A stretch of DNA of 64,000 nt from positions 17,815,001 to 17,879,000 of the forward strand of contig JARWIR010000010.1 of assembly GCA_029959085.1 (NCBI GenBank), written 5' to 3'. Numbering within the stretch: position 1 is the stretch's first letter; the number at the start of each line of letters is the position of its first letter. The notes beneath the pieces were generated by a model. It saw only the letters and a list, made by a program, of their open reading frames with translations, had not been told where the DNA came from and did not search any database. The stretch is from Nemophila menziesii. Its lineage: Eukaryota > Streptophyta > Magnoliopsida > Boraginales > Hydrophyllaceae. A program made the position numbers and the translations under genes. This document shows, piece after piece, positions 1 through 12,279 of this stretch.

Positions 1-865
1 GTAGTCTTTTCTGAATTCTAAGTCTTGTACTTTTTCAAATGGGAGAGGCTTCTTTATATAGGTGAGGAGAAGGTATTTTAGAGTTGTCCCAATAAATGGA
101 ATTTAAGGATCCTGATGCTTTAAAGGTTACACCTTTTCGAATGGAATCATGAATCTAGAATCTTTGCTAGGTTCTGTTTCATTCCCGTTTTGACCAACCC
201 TCGTAACCACTTGGAGAATATTATCAGTTTGACGAGTCTTTAATTTATGGACTTATTGTCTTCTGGCTGGAAGGTTATGAAGTGCTAACGACCACTATAA
301 GTACCAGCCATGTAACACTATTCTCACTTTAAAAGTTATCTCATTTTTTACTCCCCCAACCCTTCAACTTCCCCACGACCCACGCCATCGCAAGAGCCGG
401 GTCGAGCAGGTGATGGTGGTGGTGGTCCGCGCGTGTGGGGTTTTGCTTATTCTCTTCTAAGTTTCATAGGATTTGATCCTTTTGGAATGGTTAGAGAGGT
501 AAGCACTTATATACTTACTTATTATCTTCTCTATTTCCGATGTGGGACTTTTTTCTCAATAAAAAGTTTTTTCCACATCTCCCAGTAGGATGGAGAATTT
601 GAGAAAGAAAACCATTCTAAATAAAGTATTTTCGGTGGTTTCCTTTTCATCTTCCAATGTGGTATTATTCAATTCATGAATATATTTTCCACTTCTTTTT
701 TTTAGCTCGTTAATATTTTTAATACTAGTATGGTGGTTTGAACTTTAGACTTCATGAAAGTAAATATACAACATTACCACCAAACTAACTATATTTTCCT
801 CTTCTCCCATAAGATAATGACAAAATTCATTTTAATAAATCAATAATAATGTGCTAATTCCAACA
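1..865 (-). repeat. Copia 3' LTR (partial)
   Basis: This repeats 5753-6496. Its internal border is at 865, where minus-strand TGTTGGAATTAGC follows the purine tract GAGTGGGGGA. The LTR continues beyond the left edge of the window. Confidence 0.85.
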
Positions 866-899
866 ATCCCCCACTCAGAATCTTTGGGAGAGAAGGTGA

Positions 900-2900
900 A
901 CATGTTTCCATAAATGTCAGCATTTGGTTGAATTGTACTTAAGTGGTAATTTTTTTCCGATTTGAATTGATACGTAGTGAAGTGAGGCAACCTCCGAATT
1001 CCGTCAAGTGAACTTGCTCTTGAACTTGACAGTTTTCGATCGAGACCCTCACAACACATACTCTACCCTGTTGATACTTATGATTTCCTCAAACATCACC
1101 CTTTTGTTGTTCATCAGGTCCTTCTCCAAGGACCACCCCTTGTAGTCTATGAACTTTGTGGAATGATTCGTATGTGATTGTTAAGGACGTCTGCTTAACA
1201 TCCTATCATGATGTTGAGTCTCACCTTCAACTGTGAACTCATCAAGTCTTTCTTGAAAGAACCACCATAAATGACTATGAATTCATTAAGAGTTATGCAC
1301 TCACCCTTGTTCTCTTTTAAGAGCGGTACGCCTTATAAGTGAATTCATCAATTACTTCTCAAGATGACCACCAAGAGTGGTTATGAATTCATTAACACGA
1401 TTTATATTGTACCATAGGGATGGGGAGATATCATATAGACTCATCAGTCATTAGTCACATGTTCCCTATTAATGGTTTTCAAACCCATTACCCTCTACGT
1501 CTCCTCTGGTCGGACCTTGGTGAGCGGATCAAATAAATTTTTCTCTGGTCGTACATATTCCAAGGCTATCACATCATTCTTCATGACTGTTTTACAGAAC
1601 CATGTCTGATGCGAAAGTGTCTTATTTTTCCATTGTAGGCGATATTGTGAGTGACCCTAATTGCTTCTTGTAAATCATAGTGGATACAAACTGGCGTGGT
1701 ACTTTCTTCCCAAAGTGGCACATTAGAGAAGGCTCCTCAACCACCCAACTTCTTTCCCATCCAACTCTAGTGCTATGAACTCAGACTCCAAGGTGCAGAG
1801 TGCTATAAAAGTCTGTTTAGAAGACTCCCACGATACAACACCTCCTTATAAGGAGAACACATAGCCACTGGTGGAGTTTACATTGTTATTTTGGAGATCC
1901 AGTTTGCATCACAAAATCCCTCAAGAGCTGTAGGAAATTTGTAATAGTGCAAGCCTAGATCAATGGTACCCCTCAAGTACTTCAATAGCAGATGAAGTGA
2001 AATATAGTGGTCACTACTCGGGTTATAAGTATAGCGACTAAGACTGTTCATGACATAGGAAATATCAGGCCGAGTTTAGTTCATTATTAATATCACACTC
2101 CCTATAATTTTAGCATATTCATTCTAGGATACAACATACCCATAGATTTTGGACAAATGAATACTAGAATCATAAGGAGTTTTTACAAATGTTGCCTTAA
2201 AGGAGTCAAATTTCTTCAGCATTCTTTCTACGTAATGAGACTGACTCATGGAAATACCATTACTACCTCTAATGATTTTTACCTCGAGAATCACATTCAC
2301 TTCTCCCATGTCTTTCATATCAAACCTAGATCACATGAAGCCTTTAGTCTCATTAATGATATAAACAGAAGTCCTAAAGATATGCATGTCATCCACATAA
2401 AGGCAGATGATAACACAGTCTGAACCTGTTATCTTGGAGTAAACACATGAGTCAGAAGTGTTAGCAACAAATACATTGTCAATAAGGGTACTATCAAGCT
2501 TTTCATACCATTTTTAGGTGCCTATTTTAAACCATACAATAACTTTTTTAGTTTACAAACTTTGGCCCCTTGATCCGGAACCACATACCCCTCAAGTTGC
2601 GCCATGTAGATCTCTTCATCTAGATCTCCATTCAAAAATGCAATTTAACATCCATCTGATATATAACTAGTTCGTGAATAATGGCTAGAGTAATAAGGAT
2701 TCTAATTGTGGTTATTTTGGTCACAAGGGAGTAAGTATCAAAGTAATCTAAACTTTCTTTTGGGTGAATCCCTTAATAAAAAGCCTAGCTTTGAATTTTT
2801 CTATTGAACCATGAGGTCTCAACTTCATCTAAATATCAATTTTCTATTGATAGGTTTGCTACCCCTAGGTAAGTCGGTTAATTCCCATGTATGGTTGCTT
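900..2900 (-). pseudogene. Copia reverse transcriptase and RNase H remnant
   Basis: Reading the minus strand with frameshifts gives copia RT (RVT_2) motifs in order. [12 protein letters not shown] lies near 2600-2660, [10 protein letters not shown] near 2540, and the catalytic block CLYVDDM near 2386-2412. KDMGEVNVILEVKI and SQSHYVERMLKKF follow at 2200-2318. Further on, TLESEFIALELDGKEVGWLR (about 1720-1800) and NGKKRHFRIRH (near 1610) match the RNase H end of copia pol. In a live element this enzyme copies element RNA into cDNA in virus-like particles. Several stops and frame changes, one of them in the YGLK-AP segment, make it non-functional. Confidence 0.85.
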
Positions 2901-2929
2901 TAGACATGCTCAAGTTCATTATTGATGGT

Positions 2930-4170
2930 CTATTTTAAAAAATTAGCATCTATAAATTTCAAAGCATCGTTAAAATATTTTGGGTCTTCCTCCATTAGGA
3001 GGCATGTGACTATATATTTGATTATTAAGTCAGTGTGAAAACTTTCAATCATGAAGGTTGTGATAAAATCGGGTCCAAAATTTGACTCAATTCTAAGCAT
3101 CTTACTTCTCCTAGGTTCTTCCTCGGGAATACGACCAGGCTCTATAGAAGTGGAGGGTTCAGGGGAAACATCACATATAGGCGTATCAACATTAGCAGGT
3201 AAGTTATCAACTAGTATGGAAGAATTATCAGAATTCATAGTTTTCAAAGTAAAGATGTGTTTGAAAAACTCAGTATCTCTAGATTCACAAATAGACTAAT
3301 CATCTAAAGACTAGAAGCTATATGCAACACTATCTTGAGAATATCCTATGAATACCGAGTCTATGGTCTTAGGTCCAACGGTGACCGTTTTAAAATTGGG
3401 TAGTCTTACTTTGGCCAAACACCCCAACACTTTTAAAAATTTCAGGTTTGGTGGAAAAACTTTCCATAACTTATTGCTACCCTATCAAGAACATAACAAG
3501 CCAACAAGACAGCTCCACCCACACCACATGTTGGTTGGTAGACCTGAACTAATTAATCTAGCATTTATAGTCTCTTTAAGAGACATATTCTTTCTTTCAG
3601 CTATTGTTGGGGTGTGTAAGGTGCACTAACTTTGTGGATAATTTTGTTAGTTTCATAAATCTCTTTAAGGAAATTAGAACTATATTCGCCGCCCCTATCA
3701 GACCTAAGTCTTTTAATTTTGCAATCTAGTTGGTTTTCAACCTCGGTCTTATATTTTTAAAAAGAATGTTAAGCCTCATCTTTAGTTTTTAGGAGATATA
3801 CTCCTTTGAACCTAGACTAGTCATCTACCAAGGTTATATATTATAGTTTTCCTCCTATATTGTCGGTGACCAGCTAAGTCTGAATGCACTAATTCTAGTA
3901 GTTTACTCTTTCTCGTAATTACTGTTTTAAAAGGTTTTATCGCGAGTTTGGACTCTACATATATTTGACCTTTTTTACAAAGTCATCAACGTTGTGAAGG
4001 GTTACTAGTCCAAGATATTTTAGCCTTTTAAAAGAAGAGACGTTTAAATTGCCTAATCTACCATGCCATGTATCTAAAGATTCAATGGTATAAGCAGAAT
4101 TAGAAGCATTCTCATTAAGGGTTTCAGTGTTTAAAACAAACAAACCATTATTTAAATACTCTTTCCCCAC
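2930..4170 (-). pseudogene. Copia integrase remnant
   Basis: Minus-strand fragments begin with the GAG-pre-integrase domain (SLDTWHGRLGNLN, 3955-4170), which normally carries the zinc-binding part of copia integrase. Core remnants follow, for example a segment near 3510-3560 reading ARLISSGLPTNMW, typical of the region after the catalytic core. The leftward end (2930-3247) is a variable linker towards RT. Position between protease and RT supports the call. The frame breaks repeatedly and the catalytic D,D,E residues could not be lined up confidently. Confidence 0.75.
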
Positions 4171-4229
4171 AAACTCATCATTTTTAGTAATAATTATTAC
4201 CCCCCTCCAAAACTAGTTTAGGTCCCAGT

Positions 4230-4502
4230 TTAATTAAGAAAAACTTTGGAAACCAAGTCCCTGCGGAGCGAGGGGACGAAGAGAACATAGTTTAACTCTA
4301 CAGTCTTACCAGAAGTGAGTTTGAGGTAAACTTGTCCTTTACCGATAATCATAGTAGTGGATGAGTCACTCAAGTACACGCATTCAACATCAGTTACTTC
4401 CTTGAACTTTTTGAAGAGGTATTTTTTTATGTAGAAGTGTTGGGAAGCTCTAGTGTCAAGGATCCACTCTCTTTTGTTCTCCACCAAGTACACCTCAACC
4501 AT
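4230..4502 (-). pseudogene. Copia aspartic protease domain
   Basis: A 90-codon minus-strand open stretch contains WILDTRASQHF. This aligns with the copia protease active site W-x-[LI]-D-[ST]-G-A-[ST]-x-H, but the glycine is replaced by arginine. Downstream GKGQVYLKLTSGKTVELNYVLFVPSLRRDLVS is typical of the rest of the domain. The protease would cleave the gag-pol polyprotein. The active-site change and surrounding frame breaks indicate an inactive copy. Confidence 0.8.
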
Positions 4503-4539
4503 TACTGCTGCGATGATTTCTTAGGTCTCGTATAATATG

Positions 4540-5460
4540 CGACAGCTTTTGGACCAGGGCTAGTTCTATGTGTACACTCGAAATATTTGTGTCCTTCTTT
4601 CCACATCAATAGCAACCGCCCTTAAGTTTATATATCTTACCAAAAGTTTTGAATCCTCCGCCTTGTTTGTTGGAGTTGTCACTGTTTACGTTTCCCCCAT
4701 ATTTGGATTTGTTCAAGCCTTTTTGTTTTCCTTTCCCTTTGAACCTATCTTTGCTATCTTGACTAGAAATTTCACGAAGGTTAGACTTTGAGGAATGAGG
4801 AGGGAAAGTGAGAGACTTATCCTTGAGTCGATTGGCTTCTTCAACTTGCATGTGGCTAATGAGTTCTTGGAGAGTCATTTCCTTCTTTTGTGTTTAAGAT
4901 ATTTACCGTATTCACTCCAAGATGGGCGAGAATTTATCAAGTAGAATATTGGCTTGAAAAAGTTCACACATCTTAATATCTTCGGCGATTACCTCCGCAC
5001 ATACACATGAAGTTGTTCATTCATAGGTTTCTGATCAGCGAGTTTATAGTTATACCAATTACCGGTGATATATTTATTTTTACTAGAATCATCAACCCCA
5101 TATTTTTTCTCAAGAGTTTCCCATATGATCTTTGCCGACCTCTCTTTGGAAAGGAGATCAAAGATGGGATTTGAGACATTGTTCAACATCCATCCTGAAC
5201 CACTATGCTTGCTTTTTTTAAACTGTGCTTCAAGGTAAATATATCTATCCTATTCTTCTTCAGTAGGAACTCCATTTTCCATCCTTAGGGGGGATCTTCA
5301 ACTATAGGCCATAGAAAAGTCTAGTTCCTACTGTTCAAGACAGATCAAGATCTTGTGTGCCTAAATCTTGTAGTTGGAACCATTAAAGGGATCCAACTTA
5401 TTCACGTTGGGAAAGGCCTTTGCGTTCAATGATGAAGCGACTGCCGAGATAGAAAAAGCA
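4540..5460 (-). pseudogene. Copia gag (UBN2 type) remnant
   Basis: Minus-strand segments read KLDPFNGSNYKI near 5390, MLNNVSNPIFDLLSKERSAKIIWETL at 5110-5189, and MTLQELISHMQVEEANRLKD at 4800-4878. These are the usual landmarks of copia gag. A CCHC zinc knuckle is recognisable near 4575-4620 (GGCY-CGK followed, one frame over, by EGHKYFECTH), but a stop and a frameshift break it. Gag forms the virus-like particle. Stops also occur near 5340 and 5265. Confidence 0.8.
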
Positions 5461-5739
5461 ATTTCAAAAAAAAAGTAGTGATATAAAACGAATATTTTTT
5501 AAAATTATTGGAATAAAATATAATCACTAGTTTTAAAAGTGAAAGAAATGGATTTCCAAAAAGAAAAAGAAATAATTTTGAATTAAGAGTAACATTGCAT
5601 TATTACAATTAATTGGAAAAACAAATCTTACACAAAAAATTACACAGTATTTACAATTGCGTTAGAAAGATATTCCGGTCGTGCCTGTATCTCTAATAGA
5701 GGTTCTACTCTAGTCTAGTAATATCATAAAATTTTATGA

Positions 5740-6496
5740 GAAAAGAGTAGAGAGTAGTCTTTTCTGAATTCTAAGTTTTGTACTTTTGCAAATGGGAGAG
5801 GCCTCTATATATATGTGAGGAGAAGACCTTCCAGAATCATCCCAATAAATATAATTTAAGGATGTTGATGTTTTACAAGTTACACCTTTTCATATGACAT
5901 CATGAACCTGGACTCTTTGCTAGCTTTTGGTTCATTCCCATTTTGACCAACCCCCAACCTTGATTGTAGAATATATGAGTTTAATATGCATCTTTAATTT
6001 ATGAATGTTTTGTCTTCTGTCTGGAAGGTTATGACGTGACAACGACCACTATACGTACCAGCCATGAAACACTAGTCTCACTTCACAAGTTATTTCATTT
6101 CATTTTTTGACTCCCCAAACTCACTAAATCCCCCACGCCGTCGTCGTCAGGCCAGGCCGGGCTAGTGGTAGTAGCTGTGCCCATGTGGGGATTTGCTTAT
6201 TCTCTTTTAGCTTTTATAGGCTTTGTTCCTTTTGGAATGTATAGAGAGGTATGCACTTACTTACTCTCTTCTCTATTTCCGACGTGAGACTTTTTACTCA
6301 ATAAATAGTTTTTCCACATCTCCTAATAGGAAGGAGAATTTGAGAAATATAACTATTTCAAAATAAAGTGTTTCCGATGGATTTTTTTCATCTTCCAATA
6401 TAGGACTATTCAATTCATGAATAGCTTTCCCACTTCTCCCATAAGATTATGACATAATTAACTTTATAAATCAATATTAATGTGTTGATTCCAACT
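5740..6496 (-). repeat. Copia 5' LTR
   Basis: This is the second copy of the LTR, matching 1-865 at roughly 80% by eye. Its outer end is at 6496. The inner border (start of the primer-binding site) could not be fixed, so 5740 is a minimum extent; no clean tRNA-Met complement was seen between 5400 and 5740. Confidence 0.8.
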
Positions 6497-6990
6497 ATCG
6501 TAGAGCTTTTCCCTAATATTAAAACTAACAAAAAGATACTAATAGAATTTGCATAGCCTCTCTTTGACATATCATACCACTTGGATTAAAAGAAACCAAG
6601 GATACTTTGATATTTTAAGGTTACAAATATATGTTAGTTTTATGTTTTATTATCCACCTATACCTATTAAAAATTGGAAATAGTGTCTTAGGAGTCTATT
6701 TATATACAATCAACTTTTTACATCCACCACTAAAGTTATTATCCAATAACTACAATAAAACAAACGTAATCCGTTAATGTACGATGTAGACTTAAGACAC
6801 TCTATGTGTAAAAAATAAGTCAAATGTCTATGTTATCCCATATAACATGACTTTTAACTCTTACTTTAATTGAGCACCTCATTCTAACTATTTTCTCAAG
6901 ACACAAAAGACGTCCCTCTCTCACAACAACAGTCATGCTTGATATTTCTCATAATAAATAATGGTGGCTCTCTCAAGGTCTTTATTCTCA
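6497..6990. other. Intergenic, nothing recognised
   Basis: AT-rich sequence after the copia LTR. I see no gene, RNA or repeat structure in it. Confidence 0.5.
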
Positions 6991-6991
6991 T

Positions 6992-7235
6992 ACGACGTTA
7001 TGTCGAGTTACAATGTGGATCCAAGTAGTGTTTGTGATTTTGTTCTTCGGTGATACCTCATCTGAAAACGAGATTTAGATAGTGTTTGTGATTATATTCT
7101 TGTGTAACGTCGTGCCAAGTTATAGTGTGATTAAAGTAGTGTATGTATTTTTGTAATTTGATGACATAGTTTCGAGTTAAAGCGTGGATTCAAGTAGTAT
7201 ATGTCCTTTTTTTGGTGACGTCATGTCGAAGGTGT
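6992..7235. repeat. Degenerate tandem repeat, about 57-bp unit
   Basis: Four diverged copies of a unit of about 57 bp follow one another. Each starts like ACGTYATGTCGAGTTA, passes through GGATYCAAGTAGTGTWTGTG and ends like TTCTTTGGTG. The second copy is the most diverged. No ORF or transposon hallmark is attached to it. Confidence 0.6.
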
Positions 7236-8480
7236 TTTCTAAGAAATAGTAGAGGGGTGAATATGGTTTATGTGGAATTAAAAATCTGATCCAACCGACT
7301 TGAATCGATAAAAAATCCCCAGAAACAGCAATGAATATAACTTTAACGAGTTAAAATCGTAAAAATAAAATTCAAAATTCAAAATTTATTAAGAATTCTA
7401 ATAACCTTGTTGGAGATGGCAGTGAAGGTGTTGATGGTCGGAATTGAAAGTTTAAAATGAAATTATAAAAAAACAATATATTATATTATGAATAATATAT
7501 CATATATAATAATATTAATAATTATTGTTATATAAATAAAATTAATTGTGACATAAAATTAAATTTTATATTAATAAAATATATTTTATTTAACTTGTCA
7601 TTTAACAAAAATATTAAAATTCTTCTCAAAAAAATATAGAAATTCTTAATATAAAAATGATCAAAATTGATTTAATTTAATATTAAAATATCAAAATAGG
7701 ATAATTAATAAATATATATAATACAAACTGTTATGATTTTCTTACTCACCATCTATAATATATTGTAAAAGGTAAAATCTTGAAATTTTTTTTTTTTTAA
7801 ATAAAATTAATAATTACAATTTTACATTATATGTGTGGATGGTATCCTTGGAATTTTGTCCATTTTTAGATGATATCTCAATTCCATTATACTAATCTCC
7901 ATTTTATAATAATAGATATTTTCGCTAAACACAAAACTAGTCCGAACATTCATATATATAAAAGAAAAAAACATTTTAGCTAGAAAAATTTATTTCACAA
8001 TATATGTCATTTTTCGAATTCCAATATAAAATAAATGATCTATTTCTTATTTTAAATCTCTTAGTAACATCTAATCATTAAATTTTTCCTTTCCTATAAT
8101 ATATAGAAATATGTTGGTACTTTATAATAAAGTTTTTCTTTCTTTTAAGGATTCTTAGAAAAACTATAAAAAATTGAGGTACTAATAATTTTTTTTTAAT
8201 AAAAACAAATCATTTTACAATATATATCAAATTTAAAATTTCAATTTAAATAAATAAGTTTTTCCCTATTCTATCGTTTTAAAATTAATATATTTTCCTT
8301 TATCTTTTTATTATATAAACAAACTCTAAAAAAATCAGTTATTCCGGAATATAGTAAGTAATACTCCATTATAACTTTCATTCACACAAAAATACCCTGA
8401 ACATTGTAGTGATCTTATGAGTTGTGATCCAACTACGCATCCAAAGGATATATGCCTTCATCCTTTTATGTAAATAATCA
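7236..8480. other. AT-rich intergenic, nothing recognised
   Basis: Very AT-rich sequence with runs of A and T. I see no supported coding region, RNA gene or transposon terminus. Confidence 0.5.
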
Positions 8481-8599
8481 ATATCTCTGAATCTGCGTTG
8501 TTGACATGTCATGTGAATTGTGAAGTAGCTCCTCTAAGAAATACGAGCACATGGAGCCACATACAATCAGCTCACCTTTCACCCACATTCCACACTCTT

Positions 8600-8664
8600 C
8601 ACGTGCCAACCCTATGCCATACTAAGCTCAACAGCTTCCCTACCTTTATGCAAGCATATATATG
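8600..8664 (+). promoter_or_regulatory. Putative promoter: G-box and TATA box
   Basis: CACGTG at 8600-8605 is a G-box, the core bound by plant bZIP and bHLH factors. CATATATATG at 8655-8664 is TATA-like and lies about 100 bp before the ATG at 8766, with a CT-rich leader between. The spacing suits a plant promoter; transcription is inferred. Confidence 0.35.
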
Positions 8665-8765
8665 CTTAGTTGCTAAAAGCCTAAAACAGCACTAACACTA
8701 AGCGCTCTCATAGCCTTTTTTAACCCCGAAATCGTTCTTTAACTCTCAAGTTTTCAGTCCAAATA

Positions 8766-8912
8766 ATGTCTCTAATTTCCAATAATTTACGGTGTGATGA
8801 AGGAGATGATGATGGTGATAATGGATACAGTTATCCCCAAACGGTCGCTGCCTGTAGAGAGCCTGATAATGACGACGATGATGGTGGTTATGATTATGCT
8901 CCTGCAGCATGA
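8766..8912 (+). CDS. Small acidic hypothetical protein (48 aa)
   Basis: ATG at 8766 opens a 48-codon frame ending TGA at 8912. The product is strongly acidic, with two Asp/Gly clusters (DEGDDDGD near residue 11 and PDNDDDDGGYDY near residue 33) and a YAPAA C-terminus. It has no signal peptide or membrane segment and I do not recognise the family. Support comes from context: it is more GC-rich than its surroundings, has G-box and TATA-like sites at sensible distances, and a pyrimidine-rich leader. Antisense His-rich frames in the same place are shadows of the GAT codons. It could be a real small gene or a chance ORF in a gene relic. Confidence 0.35.
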   Translation: MSLISNNLRCDEGDDDGDNGYSYPQTVAACREPDNDDDDGGYDYAPAA

Positions 8913-9534
8913 TCATCAATACTTGACGACGATGATAAAAAAGATGTAGTAGCGATGCAAGCATCGCTTAGTTGTTAATGGGACAAATCTTCTATACATG
9001 CAGTTGTTAATAAGCGATATATGTCGTAGTCGGGAAAAATCTTCTAGTATGCAGTTTGTGTCGTATGAGATAAACTTTCTTGTTCGTAATCTCATTCATA
9101 GCCGATTAACACTCACTACTTAGTGTATTTTTAGTGAACTCCACAACTTAGTAGAATACAAGTTGTAATTATTTTAAGTTAATCATTGTCATTATTGTCA
9201 TCATCGTGGTGGTGGACTAGCTTGTGGCTAGGGATTTTTTAGCACCATTAAGTGGATATCAAGTTATCTTATTAATTGTGTTTTGGATTTCTAAACAATG
9301 CAGTGATACTTCCTCCTCCCCCACCCCCACCCCTACCCCCACCCCAAAAAAAAATATGCAATGCACAATTTAATCCTGCCTTATTATATTAGTATGTGAC
9401 AATATTTTTATTTTATTAAAAACCATAAAGATCGTGAAATTACTACGCTAATACATCATTAAACAAATCCACAATGTCTTTCCCAACTTATTATGCAATA
9501 AACGCTCTCTATTAGCTCTCTAGTTTTAGTGGTG
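8913..9534. other. Intergenic with C-rich low-complexity tract
   Basis: No gene is seen. A CCCCCACCCC-type tract followed by an A run lies at about 9313-9352. The rest is AT-rich and leads into LINE-A. Confidence 0.5.
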
Positions 9535-9562
9535 GCTCTGACCCATTATTCGCGCCTTTTCT

Positions 9563-10724
9563 TTGGTTTTATTTCCTTTTGAATCTGATTTCTTTCCTTC
9601 GCCAAACCTGCCTTCCTTCTTGGGTGGTAGTAACGGTCAAGTGATAGAGGGGAGGGGGCGGATTCCGCCACCACAACCACCGGACTCTTCTACCGGAAAC
9701 AAAACACGCCGCCATATCTCATCGGCATCGCTTCCTTCCACACCGTCCAGTAAAATCATCACTGCAAAGGGCAAGGCTAATTCTGTTAAAAGATTATCTT
9801 CGAAACGCCTCAAAATGTTTGGTGAGGCTGAGCAGGTCGAAGCTTCTTCGCGAGCGTTAGTTGTTGCCGGAGAGGTGGACAATGCAGCGCAACGTAAACT
9901 CAAACGTGCTTTAGACTTCATCGACAGGGATGAGTTGTCACCGACATTGAATGTAAGATTGGAAAAGGGGGACGACAACTTACAAGAATTAACGCAAAAT
10001 AGTGCAGCATTTGATCTTAGTCCGGGCTCTAAGAAAGGGGGAACAACTCTTTTAACAGCTAAAATAATTGAGAATCCTGCCTTCCTCCCTGATTTGGAGA
10101 GTGACGATGCTCAAATGGCAGAACATAATGATCATCCATGTTCGGAGGAGGTGTTGCCATCAATTCCCTCCGAGGAGCGCGCAATCCTGACCACAGGTAT
10201 GACCCCGTCTTCACCTATTGTTGTTAACTCCATAATTGCTGCAGGTACTGATCCATCGGAGGAGAAAACTGATGATGCTCCGCCCATGAAGCGCGCCATT
10301 GCGGAGGAGGTAACTCGAGGTAATGCGCTATCTTTTTTAGATACTTTTCGATATGGAACAGGTGTTGGAATTGGACAGGGAGGTAGTTCTAACAACGTGG
10401 GTGGACGAGGGAATAACACCGGGTCCACTGATTAATCAGTAGGGCTTGAGGAGTTCATAATGGAGGACGATATTCCATTAACTGATAATACTTATCCCCA
10501 GCTAATCCGAACAGCAGAACCAAAGAAGCAAGGGTGTAAGGTATGGAAAAACACTCTTATCTTAAGATTACTCGGATATAATGTTGGTTTTAGGTATTTG
10601 TTGAATAATCTAATGCAAATTTGGTCCCCCAAAGCGCATATGGACCTAGTTGAAGTAGGTTTCGGGTATTTTATGGCTCAGTTCAGTAGTTCTGAGGATT
10701 ATGAAAGGGTGTTAAATGGGGGGC
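9563..10724 (+). pseudogene. LINE-A ORF1, N-terminal part
   Basis: The frame runs open from 9542 to a TAA at 10433-10435, then continues in the same frame to 10724, where the gypsy element interrupts it. The first part is low-complexity, Ser/Pro/Gly-rich. After the stop comes the start of a DUF4283 domain, the RNA-binding fold of plant LINE ORF1: LILRLLGYNVGFRYLLNNL and SPKAHMDLVEVGFGYFMAQF, ending ERVLNGG. The domain resumes at 17118 with PWMILDRYLIVRPWDPYF, the usual continuation in this family. ORF1 coats LINE RNA. The first in-frame ATG (9814) is far inside the frame, so the true start is lost. Confidence 0.85.
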
Positions 10725-12255
10725 TGATGTCTCCTCATTTGTGATAGATTAATGTTAGGATGAGACATCATTTTAAGTGATTTAGAAGTCAATAATGTCG
10801 ATTTTCTTGAGTTTTAGTGCACATTCCTATTTTGAGTCTTGATTTGTAGAAATAATATTCTTAGAGCATATTGGGTTTAATTGTTTATTTAGTGTGTATC
10901 TTTAAAGATAATTATGGAGCTTAATTAGAGTCCAAGTCAAAGACAACAACTTATGGAAAGAGATTTGCATGGTAATTGGAGATAAGGAAACAAAAGCTAA
11001 AAAGATGGAAAAGGAAAAGCTGCCTAAATCTGGGATTCTGCATACACGTCCAAAGATGTGGGTTTTTACCTAAGAAATAGGCCGATTTTGGTAATTTCCT
11101 TCTACATGGTCAAGATAATTCTGTTGCGATTCTTTTGGTATCTTATGGAGCAAAAACCGACCAATAACGAAGAATATATGCTCAAAACGGTCCAGCAGTG
11201 TTTATCTTTATTTCCATACGAATTTGAGTTGGGCTAGAAGTCCAATATCTTAACTCTTCCTCAAGAAAACGAATTAGGTCTTATAAACACCTATAAATAC
11301 ACCCTTATATCACTTGTAAACAATCCTTGCCTCATAGTAATTAGTTCTTAAGGTTTTATACTTCCAGTTTATTGTAGAGAGCAAGATGATGTCTTTTGTA
11401 ATTTCTTTTAGTTTATTTCCTTCAGGTATGAACTAAACTCCCCATAGCTTGGGTTTTGCATGATGTATAATCTATGAATTCTAATTCTTCTATCTAAGTT
11501 TCTTTGGGAATTATATGTTTTAATTTGATATTAGCTACTTACTTAATATTTGTTTATGTGTTTTGATTTAATGTCTTTCCTAGAACTGATCACTTTATGA
11601 TTGTTTTAATAGTAGTTAGATGGTCTCCTTGACAGGGTGTTTAACTATTGAACCACCACATAATGTCTAGTGTCGATAGTAGTTCTGACAAAACATGCTT
11701 CTAACTAGATAGTCATTAGGGTTTGTTTTAATCACCATATCACCAATTGATTGTAGTGTGCTGGATAGGGCCTTAGTGGCGTTTGATAACCCTATTTGAG
11801 TCCTCGTCTTGGTTGTGCCGTAGCCCCCTTAGTCGCTCTCAAGGTCTAAGGTAGTGGAATTTAGAATCCTGACTAAGTATACCAAGAGCTAATATTCTCC
11901 CTTATTAACTAGATTTATAGATAGAATTAGAAGGATTAGTGCATACTAGCAAAACCTGAGCTATACTTCTCATCTCATATTCTTCGTATTTTATTTTATT
12001 GTCTTTATTTTCTTAGTTTTAATTGCTTAATATCGAAATCTATTCCCTTTACTTTTCTGTTCTCTAATTATTTACTTTTACTCGTAATTTCTACTCACGC
12101 GATTAACACACTTAAGTCCCTGAGAACGAACTCTATTTATCATTAAAGCTTGCATACGTCCTGTAATACTTGCAGTACTGTGCCTGTCTAGGGTGAGAGT
12201 GCGTAGTTTCTTGGTCTTATTTTGTATTAATTTTATCACACCCTAGGCACCACCA
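10725..12255 (+). repeat. Gypsy 5' LTR (1531 bp)
   Basis: It runs from TGATGTCTCC to GGCACCACCA. The same end sequences bound the LTRs at 21546-23109, 26222-35043 and 40936-43815. It begins with an inverted repeat (TGATGTCTC at 10725, GAGACATCA at 10762-10770) and has a TATA box, TATAAATA, at 11292-11299. Confidence 0.85.
11292..11299 (+). promoter_or_regulatory. LTR TATA box
   Basis: TATAAATA lies mid-LTR. TATA-like sites occur in the related LTRs (TATAAATA at 26774-26781; TATAAAA on the minus strand at 22551-22557), so it likely marks the U3/R border. Confidence 0.5.
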
Positions 12256-12261
12256 AGTTTT

Positions 12262-12279
12262 TGGCGCCGCTGCCGGGGA
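12262..12279 (+). other. Primer-binding site
   Basis: TGGCGCCGCTGCCGGGGA starts 6 bp after the LTR end. It is of the TGGCGCC-type used by plant Athila/Tat elements to anneal a tRNA 3' end for minus-strand priming. I did not assign the tRNA species. Confidence 0.8.

Larger units (their letters stand above)
1..6496 (-). mobile_element. Degenerate Ty1/copia LTR retrotransposon
   Basis: Two direct repeats bracket gag-protease-integrase-RT-RNase H remnants that read on the minus strand, which is copia order. The block starting at base 1 recurs at about 5753, and both copies run to a CCAAC(A) end at 865 and 6496. Next to the left copy, minus-strand GAGTGGGGGA is a polypurine tract directly before TGTTGGAATTAGCAC, which fixes that LTR border. 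The other end of the left LTR lies outside the window, so no target-site duplication can be checked. By eye the LTR copies match at roughly 80%, and every coding domain has stops or frameshifts, so this is an old, inactive copy. Confidence 0.9.

Noticed and set aside
8746..8964. His-rich minus-strand ORF
   Set aside because: It is the antisense of the GAT-rich acidic ORF. Poly-His here comes from GAT/ATC triplets read backwards.
9637..10428. Two antisense ORFs of 98-113 codons
   Set aside because: They are shadows of the LINE-A ORF1 frame, with low-complexity composition and no domain.
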